Shown: positions 7,555 through 15,975 of the stretch, piece by piece
How the letters are laid out: every line of letters begins with the position of its first letter
How positions within the stretch are numbered: the stretch's first letter is position 1
Assembly (NCBI GenBank): GCA_002722705.1
Contig: PBMP01000046.1
Location: 1-42,559, forward strand
Length of the DNA: 42,559 nucleotides
Direction: 5' to 3'
Source: Pseudobdellovibrionaceae bacterium
GTDB taxonomy: Bacteria; Bdellovibrionota; UBA1018; UBA6935
Notes under the pieces: model-generated
What the model saw: only the letters and a program-made list of their open reading frames with translations
What the model was told of the DNA's origin: nothing
Databases searched by the model: none
Made by a program: the position numbers and the translations under genes

Positions 7555-8885
7555 AAAATTTATTTACCCTCATATTAATTTTAATCTCTTTTCAATCGTA
7601 TGCTATTGAAGTTGAATTTGAACCAGACGCTAGAGTACCTCTGGTTGATATTAGCTTAGTGGTAAGAACAGGTGCAGTCAGTGATCCAAAAAACCAAGAA
7701 GGACTGACTCGTTTTGTAGGTCAAATGCTTTTAAGAGGAACTAAAGTTCGATCTAAAAAACAACTTGATTTAAAACTAGATGAACTGGGAGCTAGTATTG
7801 GTGTAGAAACACGAGACGAAGCACTCATTCTAAGGGCTTCTGTCTTAAGCAGTCAAATTGATCCATTTTTAGATCTTTTTTTAGAGATCATTACCCAACC
7901 TAGTTTTTCAATAAAAGAAATCAGAAAATTGAAAAAAAAGACTCAATCTCTGATTTTAAGTGGTTTATCTGATGACGGTAATTTAGTAAAAAAGAATTTT
8001 GCTAAATTTCTCTTCAAAAACCATCCATATGGAAACTCTGTTTTAGGAACTTTAAAAAGTATTTCAAAGCTCACACAGACTCAAATTGTAAGTCAATACA
8101 ATCGAATCTTTTCAGAATCTTTAATGGTAGTTGTAGGAACAGGAGACACTACAAAAGAAATGATTAAGGCATTTGCAAATAAAATTGCAAAAGCTCGTCC
8201 AGAACCTAGTCGATTAATCGGACTAAAAGCTCCTCACCCCATTGAAAAAAGAAAAATTCTTCTTGTTAATAAACCAGACCGTTCTCAATTTCAAATTTTT
8301 GGTGGACACATTGGAATGCATCCTACCAATCCAGACTATATTCCAGCATATATTGCAAACTACGCATTTGGCGGATCTTTCACTTCACGGTTCATGAAAG
8401 AAATTCGAGTGAAACGAGGTTGGTCATACTGGGCTTATAGTTACTTTAGACATGGAAGCTTTCCAAAAACATGGTCTTTTACACTTGCTCCAGCTAATCA
8501 ATATGCAACAAAAGCCTTAAAAGAAGCAATTTATCAAATTGAGAATCTAAGAGAAAATGGGATTACTAAAGAAGAATTTATCCAAGCTAAGACTGGCTTA
8601 ATTAATAACTCTGGTTTTAGGTATGATACTCCTTCAAAAAGAATAGAAAACAGAATTACTGAAATTATCTATAAAATGCCAAAAGGAAGCATTCAAAATT
8701 ATGGTGAAAAATTCAAAGAAGTGACCTTCTCAGAAGCAAATGAAGCATTAAAGAAGTTTCTTCATCCTGACCATTTACACATTACCATTGTCACCACAGT
8801 AACTGATGATCTAAAAAAACAAATTTCAAAAGTAGCTCATATTCCTGTCGAAGAGATTGAAGTTATTGATTATCAGAAAGAGTGA
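7551..8885 (+). CDS. M16 peptidase-like protein lacking the zinc motif
   Basis: A 444-residue M16-fold protein with a clear signal peptide (MKNLFTLILILISFQSYA). Where the catalytic partner has HLFEH, this one reads LTRFVGQMLLRGT, so it cannot bind zinc in the usual way. The C-terminal half keeps the RGWSYWAYSY region (R/Y residues that bind the substrate chain in M16 enzymes). It is probably the substrate-holding, non-catalytic subunit. It is translationally coupled to the catalytic gene through ATGA. Its last 23 bases overlap the 3' end of murB on the other strand, and its terminator lies within murB. Confidence 0.9.
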   Translation: MKNLFTLILILISFQSYAIEVEFEPDARVPLVDISLVVRTGAVSDPKNQEGLTRFVGQMLLRGTKVRSKKQLDLKLDELGASIGVETRDEALILRASVLSSQIDPFLDLFLEIITQPSFSIKEIRKLKKKTQSLILSGLSDDGNLVKKNFAKFLFKNHPYGNSVLGTLKSISKLTQTQIVSQYNRIFSESLMVVVGTGDTTKEMIKAFANKIAKARPEPSRLIGLKAPHPIEKRKILLVNKPDRSQFQIFGGHIGMHPTNPDYIPAYIANYAFGGSFTSRFMKEIRVKRGWSYWAYSYFRHGSFPKTWSFTLAPANQYATKALKEAIYQIENLRENGITKEEFIQAKTGLINNSGFRYDTPSKRIENRITEIIYKMPKGSIQNYGEKFKEVTFSEANEALKKFLHPDHLHITIVTTVTDDLKKQISKVAHIPVEEIEVIDYQKE

Positions 8886-9786
8886 ATTTTCCTAAAAATT
8901 GAACCTCTGGCTCAAGAGAAATATTAAACTTTTCTTGAGCCTTTTTTTTTGCTTTTTCAATTAACGTATAAACATCATTTGCGGTTGCATTTCCTAGATT
9001 AACGATAAAATTAGAATGCTTTTCAGAAAACTGAGCATTACCTACCCTTTCCCCTCTCATTCCTAGTTCGTCTATAATTTCCCAAGATTTTTTTTTAATA
9101 GATTTTGGATTTTTAAAAACACTTCCACAAGAAAGATATTCAATGGGTTGAGTTTGTTTTCTTCTTTTTAAAGTTTCATCAATTTTTATTTTTACTTCCT
9201 TTGAATGACCTTCCTTTAAATAAAATATTCCTGAAACAATGATTTCACCTGATTTTAAGAAATGATTTTTTCTATAAGAAAAACTCTTTGAGCTTATTTT
9301 AATTTTATTTATTTCTCCACAAGACTGCATTACAAAAACTGAATCAAGAAGATTCGAGACCTCTCCTAAGTGAGTTCCTGCATTCATCGCAATTGCTCCT
9401 CCGACATTACCGGGAACTCCTGCAAGGCATTCAAAATTTTCCCAACCGTTTTTTGAAGCTTCACGTAATAAAGATCGAACAGTAACACTCGCTCCTACTT
9501 CGATAAAAGGAGGTTTTACCTCTATAAGAGAATAAAATTCTGAAGTAACAATGACTATTCCATCAAAGCCACTATCAGAAATTAAAACGTTAGACCCTTT
9601 TCCGAGAATATAAAAAGGAATTTTATTTTTTTTTATTTCTGAAAAAATAGATTTCATTTCATCTAAATTTCGAGGAACTGCAACGACTCCAGGGCCACCA
9701 ATTTTATAATAGGAATATCTACTTAGCTGTACATTAAATTTACAAAAATCCTTAAAAGGAGAATTCTTAAATCGATCCAAGTTCAT
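8863..9786 (-). CDS. murB: UDP-N-acetylenolpyruvoylglucosamine reductase MurB
   Basis: FAD enzyme that makes UDP-MurNAc, the second cytoplasmic step of peptidoglycan synthesis. Seen: YSYYKIGGPG near the N-terminus, the FAD-binding LGKGSNVLISD and AGVPGNVGGAIAMNAG, and the catalytic-serine region YLSCGSVFKNP. The start chosen is the ATG at 9786: AGAGG lies 11 bases before it and the next residues read NLDRFKN. The frame stays open to 9837, but no better start is visible there. It begins inside murC (20-base overlap), so it is coupled to it. The product is 307 residues, usual for the short MurB class. The 3' end overlaps the convergent M16 gene. Confidence 0.95.
   Translation of the reverse strand: MNLDRFKNSPFKDFCKFNVQLSRYSYYKIGGPGVVAVPRNLDEMKSIFSEIKKNKIPFYILGKGSNVLISDSGFDGIVIVTSEFYSLIEVKPPFIEVGASVTVRSLLREASKNGWENFECLAGVPGNVGGAIAMNAGTHLGEVSNLLDSVFVMQSCGEINKIKISSKSFSYRKNHFLKSGEIIVSGIFYLKEGHSKEVKIKIDETLKRRKQTQPIEYLSCGSVFKNPKSIKKKSWEIIDELGMRGERVGNAQFSEKHSNFIVNLGNATANDVYTLIEKAKKKAQEKFNISLEPEVQFLGKFTLSDNQ
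8909..8950 (+). terminator. Terminator of the M16 operon, written inside murB
   Basis: GGCTCAAGA (8909-8917) pairs perfectly with TCTTGAGCC (8933-8941), with one extra wobble and one A-T pair inside. Nine T residues follow at 8942-8950. This is a textbook intrinsic terminator 23 bases after the second M16 stop codon. The same bases on the minus strand are the murB codons for roughly KKKAQEKFNISLEPE, so the stem and T-run are also coding sequence. Confidence 0.85.
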
Positions 9787-11179
9787 TTTCGACAACCTCT
9801 TTAAAACGAGATCCCAACTGTTGAACTGATCCAGCACCCATAAAAATAAGAAGTTGATCTTGAGTCAGCCGAGACTTGATCTGCGTTTCAACATCATCAA
9901 AAGAAAACGCAACCGTTATATTTAAATGAGGATTTTTTTCTTTTATTTTTTTACTCAAATAATCACTTGTTATTCCCTCTATTGGATCTTCTCCAGCTGA
10001 AAAAATGGGCATTAAAATTAATTCATCTGTCTGATTAAAACATTCTAAAAACGAATCAAAAGAATCTTGGGTTCTTGAGTACCTATGAGGCTGAAAAACC
10101 GTTATGATTTTTTGTTGGGTCATTGCCCTTGCTGTTTCTAAAGTTGCTTTAATTTCAGTTGGGTGATGGCCATAGTCATCAATAACATCAATATTTCTAA
10201 TTTGATTCCTTGCAATTTTTTGAAATCGTCTTTGAACTCCTTGAATTTTCTTTAATCCTTTTTGTATTTTAGAAAATGAAATTTCTAATTCATAAGCTAA
10301 ACCAATAGCTCCTAATGCATTTAAAACTTGGTGTCGCCCATGCATTGGTAGTTCTATCTCTCCCAATAATTCACCTAGATGATAAACTTCAAAACGAGAT
10401 CCTTCAGCTGTAACTTCCACAGAATTTGCATAAAAATCACAACTTGAATCAAAACCATACGTTCGAAACGGTTTTTTGAACTCGGAAAGACATGATCGAA
10501 CTCCTGGGTCTTCACCACAAACTAAAGACAAACCATAAAAAGGATGTCTTGCTACAAAACGAATAAATGCATTTTTAATTTGATCATAAGAACCATAGTG
10601 ATCCAAATGGTCAGAGTCAATATTAGTAATAATCGAATAGGTCGTAGGAAGATAAAGAAATGATCCATCACTTTCATCTGCTTCAGCAACCACAAATTCT
10701 CCAGACCCTAACACCGCATTAGAACCTAAAGAACTTACAATTCCACCAATGACAACCGTAGGATCTAGTTTTGCTTCTAATAAAATTGCAGAAAGCAAAT
10801 TAGTCGTTGAAGTTTTTCCATGAGTTCCGGCAATTGCTATTCCAGTTTTTCCCCTCATTAATTCACCGAGCATTTCCGCTCGTGGAATCACAGGAATCTT
10901 TAATTGATGTGCCATCTTTACTTCTGGATTATCTGACTTAACTGCAGAAGATGTGACAACGACACTTAGATTTTCATTAATTTGACTTGGATCATGACCA
11001 ATAAAAACTTTAGCTCCCTTTTTTTTTAACCGTTGAAGCGTTGTTGAATCTTTAGCATCAGAACCACTGACTGCATATCCTTGGTTTAAAAAAACTTCGG
11101 CAATTCCGCTCATACCGATTCCACCCAAACCAATAAAGTAAAGATGTACATCCTGTCGGTTTCGTCTACTAAATACCAT
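9767..11179 (-). CDS. murC: UDP-N-acetylmuramate--L-alanine ligase MurC
   Basis: ATP-dependent ligase that adds L-Ala to UDP-MurNAc. Seen: GLGGIGMSGIAE (nucleotide-sugar binding), the P-loop AGTHGKTSTTNLL, ADESDGSFL, and the C-terminal DDYGHHPTEI and FQPHRYSRT motifs. About 470 residues, normal. The ATG at 11179 overlaps the murG stop as TGATG; a GTG one codon upstream (11182) is the alternative. The end overlaps murB. Confidence 0.97.
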   Translation of the reverse strand: MVFSRRNRQDVHLYFIGLGGIGMSGIAEVFLNQGYAVSGSDAKDSTTLQRLKKKGAKVFIGHDPSQINENLSVVVTSSAVKSDNPEVKMAHQLKIPVIPRAEMLGELMRGKTGIAIAGTHGKTSTTNLLSAILLEAKLDPTVVIGGIVSSLGSNAVLGSGEFVVAEADESDGSFLYLPTTYSIITNIDSDHLDHYGSYDQIKNAFIRFVARHPFYGLSLVCGEDPGVRSCLSEFKKPFRTYGFDSSCDFYANSVEVTAEGSRFEVYHLGELLGEIELPMHGRHQVLNALGAIGLAYELEISFSKIQKGLKKIQGVQRRFQKIARNQIRNIDVIDDYGHHPTEIKATLETARAMTQQKIITVFQPHRYSRTQDSFDSFLECFNQTDELILMPIFSAGEDPIEGITSDYLSKKIKEKNPHLNITVAFSFDDVETQIKSRLTQDQLLIFMGAGSVQQLGSRFKEVVENELGSI

Positions 11180-12249
11180 CACTTAGAAAGCTCCTTCACA
11201 ATAATCTCTGTTGCTCGATGAGGTGCAAAACTTTTAATTTGATTTGCTCTTTCTTCTATTTGTTCCGGAGATTTTTTTAACTCCAAAAGAAGGTTACATA
11301 GCTTTTGAGCCGCATCGGGTCCTTCTTCAATACACCAAGCTGCTTTTGATTTGACAAAATTCTCTGCATTTTTTAACTGATGTTGATCAGACGCCTGAGG
11401 AAAAGGAATAAAAATAGCAGTTCGACCGACTATTGCAAGTTCGGACAACGTAGAAGCTCCTGATCGACAAATAACAACAGAAGCCCTTTGATATTCTTTT
11501 TTCATATCTTCAATAAAAGGAGAGACTTCAGCCTCAATTCCTTGAGACTGATAAAATTGAAATACCCGATCATAGTCTCTTTCTCCTGTTTGGTGAGTCC
11601 ATAGAATATCAAGATCTTTTGCTTGACGGATAGCGTTCATTACAACGGTATTCATACCAACCGCTCCCTGAGACCCTCCAAAAACAAAAACCCGAAAATC
11701 CCCTTCACTCTTTGGAAGCTCTTCAAAATTCTTCCTTGTTGGATTTCCAGAAATAATTAATTTATTTTGAGGAAGTCCCTTCGCCTCTGAAAAGGCCGAA
11801 AAAATTAAACCCACCCATTTTCCTAAAATACGGTTAGTTAGTCCTGAAACCGTATTTTGTTCTAAAAGAGCAGACTTCCCGCCCCAAAGCCACTGAAACA
11901 AAGATGCCACCAAAACACAGGGACCACTCGCATAGCCTCCCACTCCCAAAGTTGCGGTCGGTCGAAATTGAATCACCCAAACCATTGATTGAAAAAATGC
12001 ATAAGGTAGAAGAAGAAGCGACTGAATTAGTGAGAGTCCTGTTTTTCCCTTAAGAGCGGCTACTTTTAATCTTTTCAACTCAATTCCATGAGAAGGCACA
12101 ATCCTCCCTTCTAAACCTCGTTCACCACCAATAAAAAGAACCGAAGCATCTGACCCATACTTTTCTTTCCATGCTTCTATGACTGCAATACCAGCCATGA
12201 TGTGTCCTCCGGTTCCACCACCAGCAATAAGCAGTTTTTTCTTTTTCAT
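11179..12249 (-). CDS. murG: MurG, lipid II glycosyltransferase
   Basis: GT28 enzyme that transfers GlcNAc from UDP-GlcNAc to lipid I on the inner face of the membrane. The 356 residues begin with KLLIAGGGTGGHIMAGIAV (G-loop 1). TLGVGGYASGP is G-loop 2 and VFVFGGSQGAVGMN is G-loop 3. The sugar-nucleotide site SGASTLSELAIVGRTAIFIPFP is also intact. It is joined to ftsW by TGATG at 12251-12247 and to murC by TGATG at its 3' end, so translation of all three is probably coupled. Confidence 0.97.
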   Translation of the reverse strand: MKKKKLLIAGGGTGGHIMAGIAVIEAWKEKYGSDASVLFIGGERGLEGRIVPSHGIELKRLKVAALKGKTGLSLIQSLLLLPYAFFQSMVWVIQFRPTATLGVGGYASGPCVLVASLFQWLWGGKSALLEQNTVSGLTNRILGKWVGLIFSAFSEAKGLPQNKLIISGNPTRKNFEELPKSEGDFRVFVFGGSQGAVGMNTVVMNAIRQAKDLDILWTHQTGERDYDRVFQFYQSQGIEAEVSPFIEDMKKEYQRASVVICRSGASTLSELAIVGRTAIFIPFPQASDQHQLKNAENFVKSKAAWCIEEGPDAAQKLCNLLLELKKSPEQIEERANQIKSFAPHRATEIIVKELSK

Positions 12250-13511
12250 CAGGATAATTTCTCACTTATTTTGGAATTTCTTGGTCCAAGACCAATATTT
12301 AAGAGAATTCCAACAACAAATAGATTAACAACAAGAGAGGAACCTCCGTAACTCACAAAGGGAAGACTGAGACCTTTCGTTGGAAGCAACCCTAAAACAA
12401 CGGCGATATTTGTAAATGCTTGAATACCAATCAGCAGCGTTAAACCTGCTCCAAAAAAGAAACCAAAAAGATCACCGTGTCTGACCCAAGAACGAGAAGC
12501 AATTCTAAATCCTCGATAAAGAAAAAAAGTAAAAAGAGCAATCACTCCAGCCAAACCAAAAAAACCTAACTCTTCACCTACAACAGCAAGAATAAAGTCA
12601 TTATGTGCTTCTGGAAGAAAAAATAATTTTTCTTTTCCATTACCTAAACCCACTCCCCACAAAGAACCATTATGAATTCCAACTAACGATTGAAGAACCT
12701 GAAATCCTTTTCCTGTGGGATCTTTCCACGGATCTAAAAATGCGGTAAAGCGTGCCCAACGATAAGGAGAACTTGCAATTAAAACAATTCCAGCAATCAA
12801 TCCAAGTCCAGAGGTGAGAATCAAATGTTTTCGATTTGCACCAGATAAGAAAAGAAGTCCAAGGGTAACAAAAACGATTACTGCTGCTGATCCAAAATCA
12901 GGATGCAATAATAAGAGAATTAAACCAGGTAGAGGAACTAAAAATGTTCCTAAAACACCTGCTCTAAATAAATGAATACGATCTCTCTTCAAGTATAGAT
13001 GTCTTGATACAAAAAGAATAAATGCAACCTTACATAATTCAGCGGGTTGGACCCTAAAAATACCTAAATTCAACCAACGAGTTGCTCCGCCTGCTTTCAC
13101 TCCTAGCCCTGGAATCCATAAAGCAAATAAAAGCACGAAAATGATTCCTAAAATTTGGTAACTCCATTTTAACCATTGATGATAGTGAACTCTATATCCA
13201 AAAAACAAAGCACAAAAACCCATCGCTGCATAGATTACTTGTCTTTTAATAAAAGCATAACCATCACCTGTTCGCTCTTGTGCAAAAATAAACGAAGATG
13301 AGTAGACCATTAATAAACCAAAAAGAACTGCGGAAACCACCACAGCAAATAGAACCCAATCAAATCCTCGACTCTGTGTGGGCCAAGGACAAGAATGAAT
13401 GTCATTTTTTTGACGTCGAATAAGTGAAAGAAGCTTCCAGCTAGGAGCCTCTTTAAAAACTAAACTAAAGCTGCGAAACAATCTGCTTAAAATAGTCACC
13501 ACGCTCTTCAT
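12249..13511 (-). CDS. ftsW: FtsW, septal peptidoglycan polymerase
   Basis: SEDS-family glycosyltransferase that polymerises lipid II together with the PBP FtsI. About ten hydrophobic segments are visible. Conserved SEDS stretches include the loop near VKAGGATRWLNLG, FRVQPAELCKVAFI, LLHPDFGSAAV, and EAHNDFILAVVGEELGF. The C-terminal SYGGSSLVVN is the family signature. The start is uncertain. The frame is open to 13568, but the ATG at 13511 (MKSVVTILSRLF) gives a reasonable 420-residue product with a 47-base overlap into murD. No ribosome binding site is obvious, which suggests coupling to murD translation. Confidence 0.93.
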   Translation of the reverse strand: MKSVVTILSRLFRSFSLVFKEAPSWKLLSLIRRQKNDIHSCPWPTQSRGFDWVLFAVVVSAVLFGLLMVYSSSFIFAQERTGDGYAFIKRQVIYAAMGFCALFFGYRVHYHQWLKWSYQILGIIFVLLFALWIPGLGVKAGGATRWLNLGIFRVQPAELCKVAFILFVSRHLYLKRDRIHLFRAGVLGTFLVPLPGLILLLLHPDFGSAAVIVFVTLGLLFLSGANRKHLILTSGLGLIAGIVLIASSPYRWARFTAFLDPWKDPTGKGFQVLQSLVGIHNGSLWGVGLGNGKEKLFFLPEAHNDFILAVVGEELGFFGLAGVIALFTFFLYRGFRIASRSWVRHGDLFGFFFGAGLTLLIGIQAFTNIAVVLGLLPTKGLSLPFVSYGGSSLVVNLFVVGILLNIGLGPRNSKISEKLS

Positions 13512-14847
13512 AGTTACGGAACATATCAAAACTCGCACATCCCGGTGATAACATGATGATATCTCCACTTCGTGACTTTTGGTAGGCTAAGAGTACTGCT
13601 TCCTCAAAAGTTCCCATCAAGTAGGTTTCAGCAAAATCACCAATGGCTCGATTTAACTTTTCTTTAGATTCTCCCACCAAAATAAGCGTATGACATCTTT
13701 TTTCCACCAAAGGAGCGAGACGAGTAAAGTCAGCATCTTTATCTTTTCCACCTGCAATGAGAATCATAGGATTCTTCTTAAAAGCAAGTAAGCTCTTCTC
13801 TAAGCTTCCAACGTTTGTTGCTTTTGAGTCATTGATAAAGAAAACTCCATTTTTTCTACGAATCAATTCAAGTCGATGCGGAACCCCTGGAAAACTTTGA
13901 ATCACAGACTGAATTGTTTTAGGCCCAATCCCCATCATTCGAGCAGCACAGATAGCTGCCATTAAATTTTCTTTATTGTGATCACCAAAGAGACGAAGCA
14001 TTGAAACATCATAAACTTCTTCTTGTCCGGTCACTTTATCATAAATTTTATTACTTTCTGAGTCATAGTAGACACCACAAAACGATTCAGCAAAATCTCC
14101 TCCAATGTTCATTGGATCTTTTTTTGTAAACCAAATGACACGCCCTGAAGTTTCTGCTCCAAAACGAACAAGAAGAGGGTCATCATAGTTTAAAACCACA
14201 TAAGTATTACGATCACACGCTTGCAAAAGTTTTTTCTTTGCTGAAATATAAGCGTCCATTCCCGAGTACCGATCCATATGATCTTCAGAAATATTAGTAA
14301 AAACAGCAACAGCAGGAACCAGTTTTTCAATTAAATCCAACTGAAAACTAGAAAGTTCCGCAATTGCATAGTCAGCATTCTGATCACCAGAAATAAAATC
14401 AATGAGTGGCGTCCCAATATTTCCACCAACAAACGCTCTCTTACCTTCGGTTTTAAACATTTCTCCCAAAAGAGTCGTCGTCGTCGTTTTTCCGTTTGTA
14501 CCTGTTACTCCAATCAAAGGAACTTTCAATAACGAAGCAGCAATATCCACTTCCGTCACCAAAGCTTTCCCTTGAAGACGAGCTTCCTCAATTGGTTTAA
14601 TATTTAAAGGAACACCAGGAGATACAACGATCAAATCTGCTTGCTCAAATAAATGAGGCGAATGTTTTCCGAAGTCAAATTCAACTTTACAATCCTGAAG
14701 ATCTCGAACGTATTCGTTGAGTTCATTTCGTTGTTTCATATCGGTCAAAGTCACCTTTGCTCCCGATTTTGACAAATAACGACCGATAGACACTCCCGTT
14801 CTTCCGATCCCAACAACTAATACATTTTTACCTTTAAATTTACTCAT
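13465..14847 (-). CDS. murD: UDP-N-acetylmuramoylalanine--D-glutamate ligase MurD
   Basis: Adds D-Glu to UDP-MurNAc-L-Ala. Seen: the N-terminal VVGIGRTGVSIGRYLSKSG Rossmann loop, the P-loop GVTGTNGKTTTTTL, ELSSFQLD, NDSKATNVGS, and LIAGGKDKDADF in the C-terminal domain. The 460 residues are normal length. The ATG at 14847 follows AAGAGG with 9-10 bases spacing. It lies 19 bases after mraY and its last 47 bases also encode the start of ftsW in another frame. Confidence 0.97.
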   Translation of the reverse strand: MSKFKGKNVLVVGIGRTGVSIGRYLSKSGAKVTLTDMKQRNELNEYVRDLQDCKVEFDFGKHSPHLFEQADLIVVSPGVPLNIKPIEEARLQGKALVTEVDIAASLLKVPLIGVTGTNGKTTTTTLLGEMFKTEGKRAFVGGNIGTPLIDFISGDQNADYAIAELSSFQLDLIEKLVPAVAVFTNISEDHMDRYSGMDAYISAKKKLLQACDRNTYVVLNYDDPLLVRFGAETSGRVIWFTKKDPMNIGGDFAESFCGVYYDSESNKIYDKVTGQEEVYDVSMLRLFGDHNKENLMAAICAARMMGIGPKTIQSVIQSFPGVPHRLELIRRKNGVFFINDSKATNVGSLEKSLLAFKKNPMILIAGGKDKDADFTRLAPLVEKRCHTLILVGESKEKLNRAIGDFAETYLMGTFEEAVLLAYQKSRSGDIIMLSPGCASFDMFRNYEERGDYFKQIVSQL

Positions 14848-14866
14848 TTATTATACAACCTCTTGG

Positions 14867-15943
14867 CTAACGCAGTTTTAATGTCGACAAAGTTACAATC
14901 GCAAGCAATATCGAAATAATCCAAAATCGAACGATGACTTTCGGCTCAGCCCATCCCTTGAGCTCAAAATGGTGGTGAATCGGAGCCATTTTAAAAACCC
15001 GTTTTCCCGTCATTTTAAAGGAAATCACTTGAGCCATCACAGACAAGGTTTCCATTACAAAAATTCCACCACACAGTGCAAGTAAGAATTCGTTTTTTGT
15101 AATTACAGAAACAACTCCTAAGGCTCCACCGAGCGCTAAAGAGCCCACATCCCCCATAAATACCTGAGCAGGATAGGTATTAAACCACAAAAACCCCAAA
15201 CATGACGCAGCAACTGTTGCTAAAAAGACCGAAAGTTCACCAGAACCCGGGATATAGGGTATTTGAAGATATTCCGCGATTTTTACATGGCCAGCACAGT
15301 AAGCTAAAATTAAAAATGTACTTGCTGTGATCATCGTGGGTCCCACCGCAAGCCCATCTAAACCATCTGTCAGATTGACCGCATTTGATGCACCTACAAT
15401 CACAAACATTGCGAAAGGAATATAAAAAAGGCCCAAATCTAAAGACCAATCTTTAAAAAAAGGAAATTTAAGAACGGGTGGCGTCTCTCTAAAGAAATAA
15501 AGAATTCCCGCCACAGACCCAGCAATCAAAATCTGAAAAAACAACTTTTTCTTAGCAGAAAGACCTTTTGAGTTTTTCTGAACCACTTTTCGATAATCAT
15601 CCACATACCCGATCATCCCAAAACCCAACGTCGTCAGAAGAGCAATCCAGATATTTTTATTTCCCAAATCCCCCCAAAGAAGGGTCGCCACCGAGATTCC
15701 AAGAAGGATTAATCCTCCTCCCATCGTTGGAGTCCCTTTTTTTGAAAGGTGAGACTGAGGTCCATCATCTCTCACTGATTGACCAATTTGCTTTTTTTGT
15801 AAAAGACGAATAAAGCCGGGCCCAAAAATCATACAAATAATAACGGCTGTAAGTGCTGCACCAAAAGTTCGAAAAGTAATATATTTAAAAATATTAAAAA
15901 AAGAATGGGCTTCATGCAGTGGAAACAAAAAGTATTGGAGCAT
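14867..15943 (-). CDS. mraY: MraY, phospho-MurNAc-pentapeptide translocase
   Basis: Integral membrane enzyme that makes lipid I from UDP-MurNAc-pentapeptide and undecaprenyl phosphate. The 358 residues carry about ten membrane segments. Seen: GTPTMGGGLIL (signature 1), GYVDDYRKV (the first aspartate pair), NAVNLTDGLDGLA (signature 2), and MGDVGSLALGG. The histidine motif MAPIHHHFELKGWAE is intact. It begins 32 bases after murE with no strong ribosome binding site. In most dcw clusters murF lies between murE and mraY; here there is no room for it. Confidence 0.97.
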   Translation of the reverse strand: MLQYFLFPLHEAHSFFNIFKYITFRTFGAALTAVIICMIFGPGFIRLLQKKQIGQSVRDDGPQSHLSKKGTPTMGGGLILLGISVATLLWGDLGNKNIWIALLTTLGFGMIGYVDDYRKVVQKNSKGLSAKKKLFFQILIAGSVAGILYFFRETPPVLKFPFFKDWSLDLGLFYIPFAMFVIVGASNAVNLTDGLDGLAVGPTMITASTFLILAYCAGHVKIAEYLQIPYIPGSGELSVFLATVAASCLGFLWFNTYPAQVFMGDVGSLALGGALGVVSVITKNEFLLALCGGIFVMETLSVMAQVISFKMTGKRVFKMAPIHHHFELKGWAEPKVIVRFWIISILLAIVTLSTLKLR

Positions 15944-15975
15944 TTTTGGATGCTACAAATTTTTAAAAGGTAAAG

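Noticed and set aside
13512-13568. Upstream start for ftsW
   Set aside because: It would lengthen the overlap with murD to over 100 bases and adds residues unlike any FtsW N-terminus.
15568-15813. Plus-strand open frame within mraY
   Set aside because: It is fully antisense to a conserved gene, with no ribosome binding site or recognisable domain.
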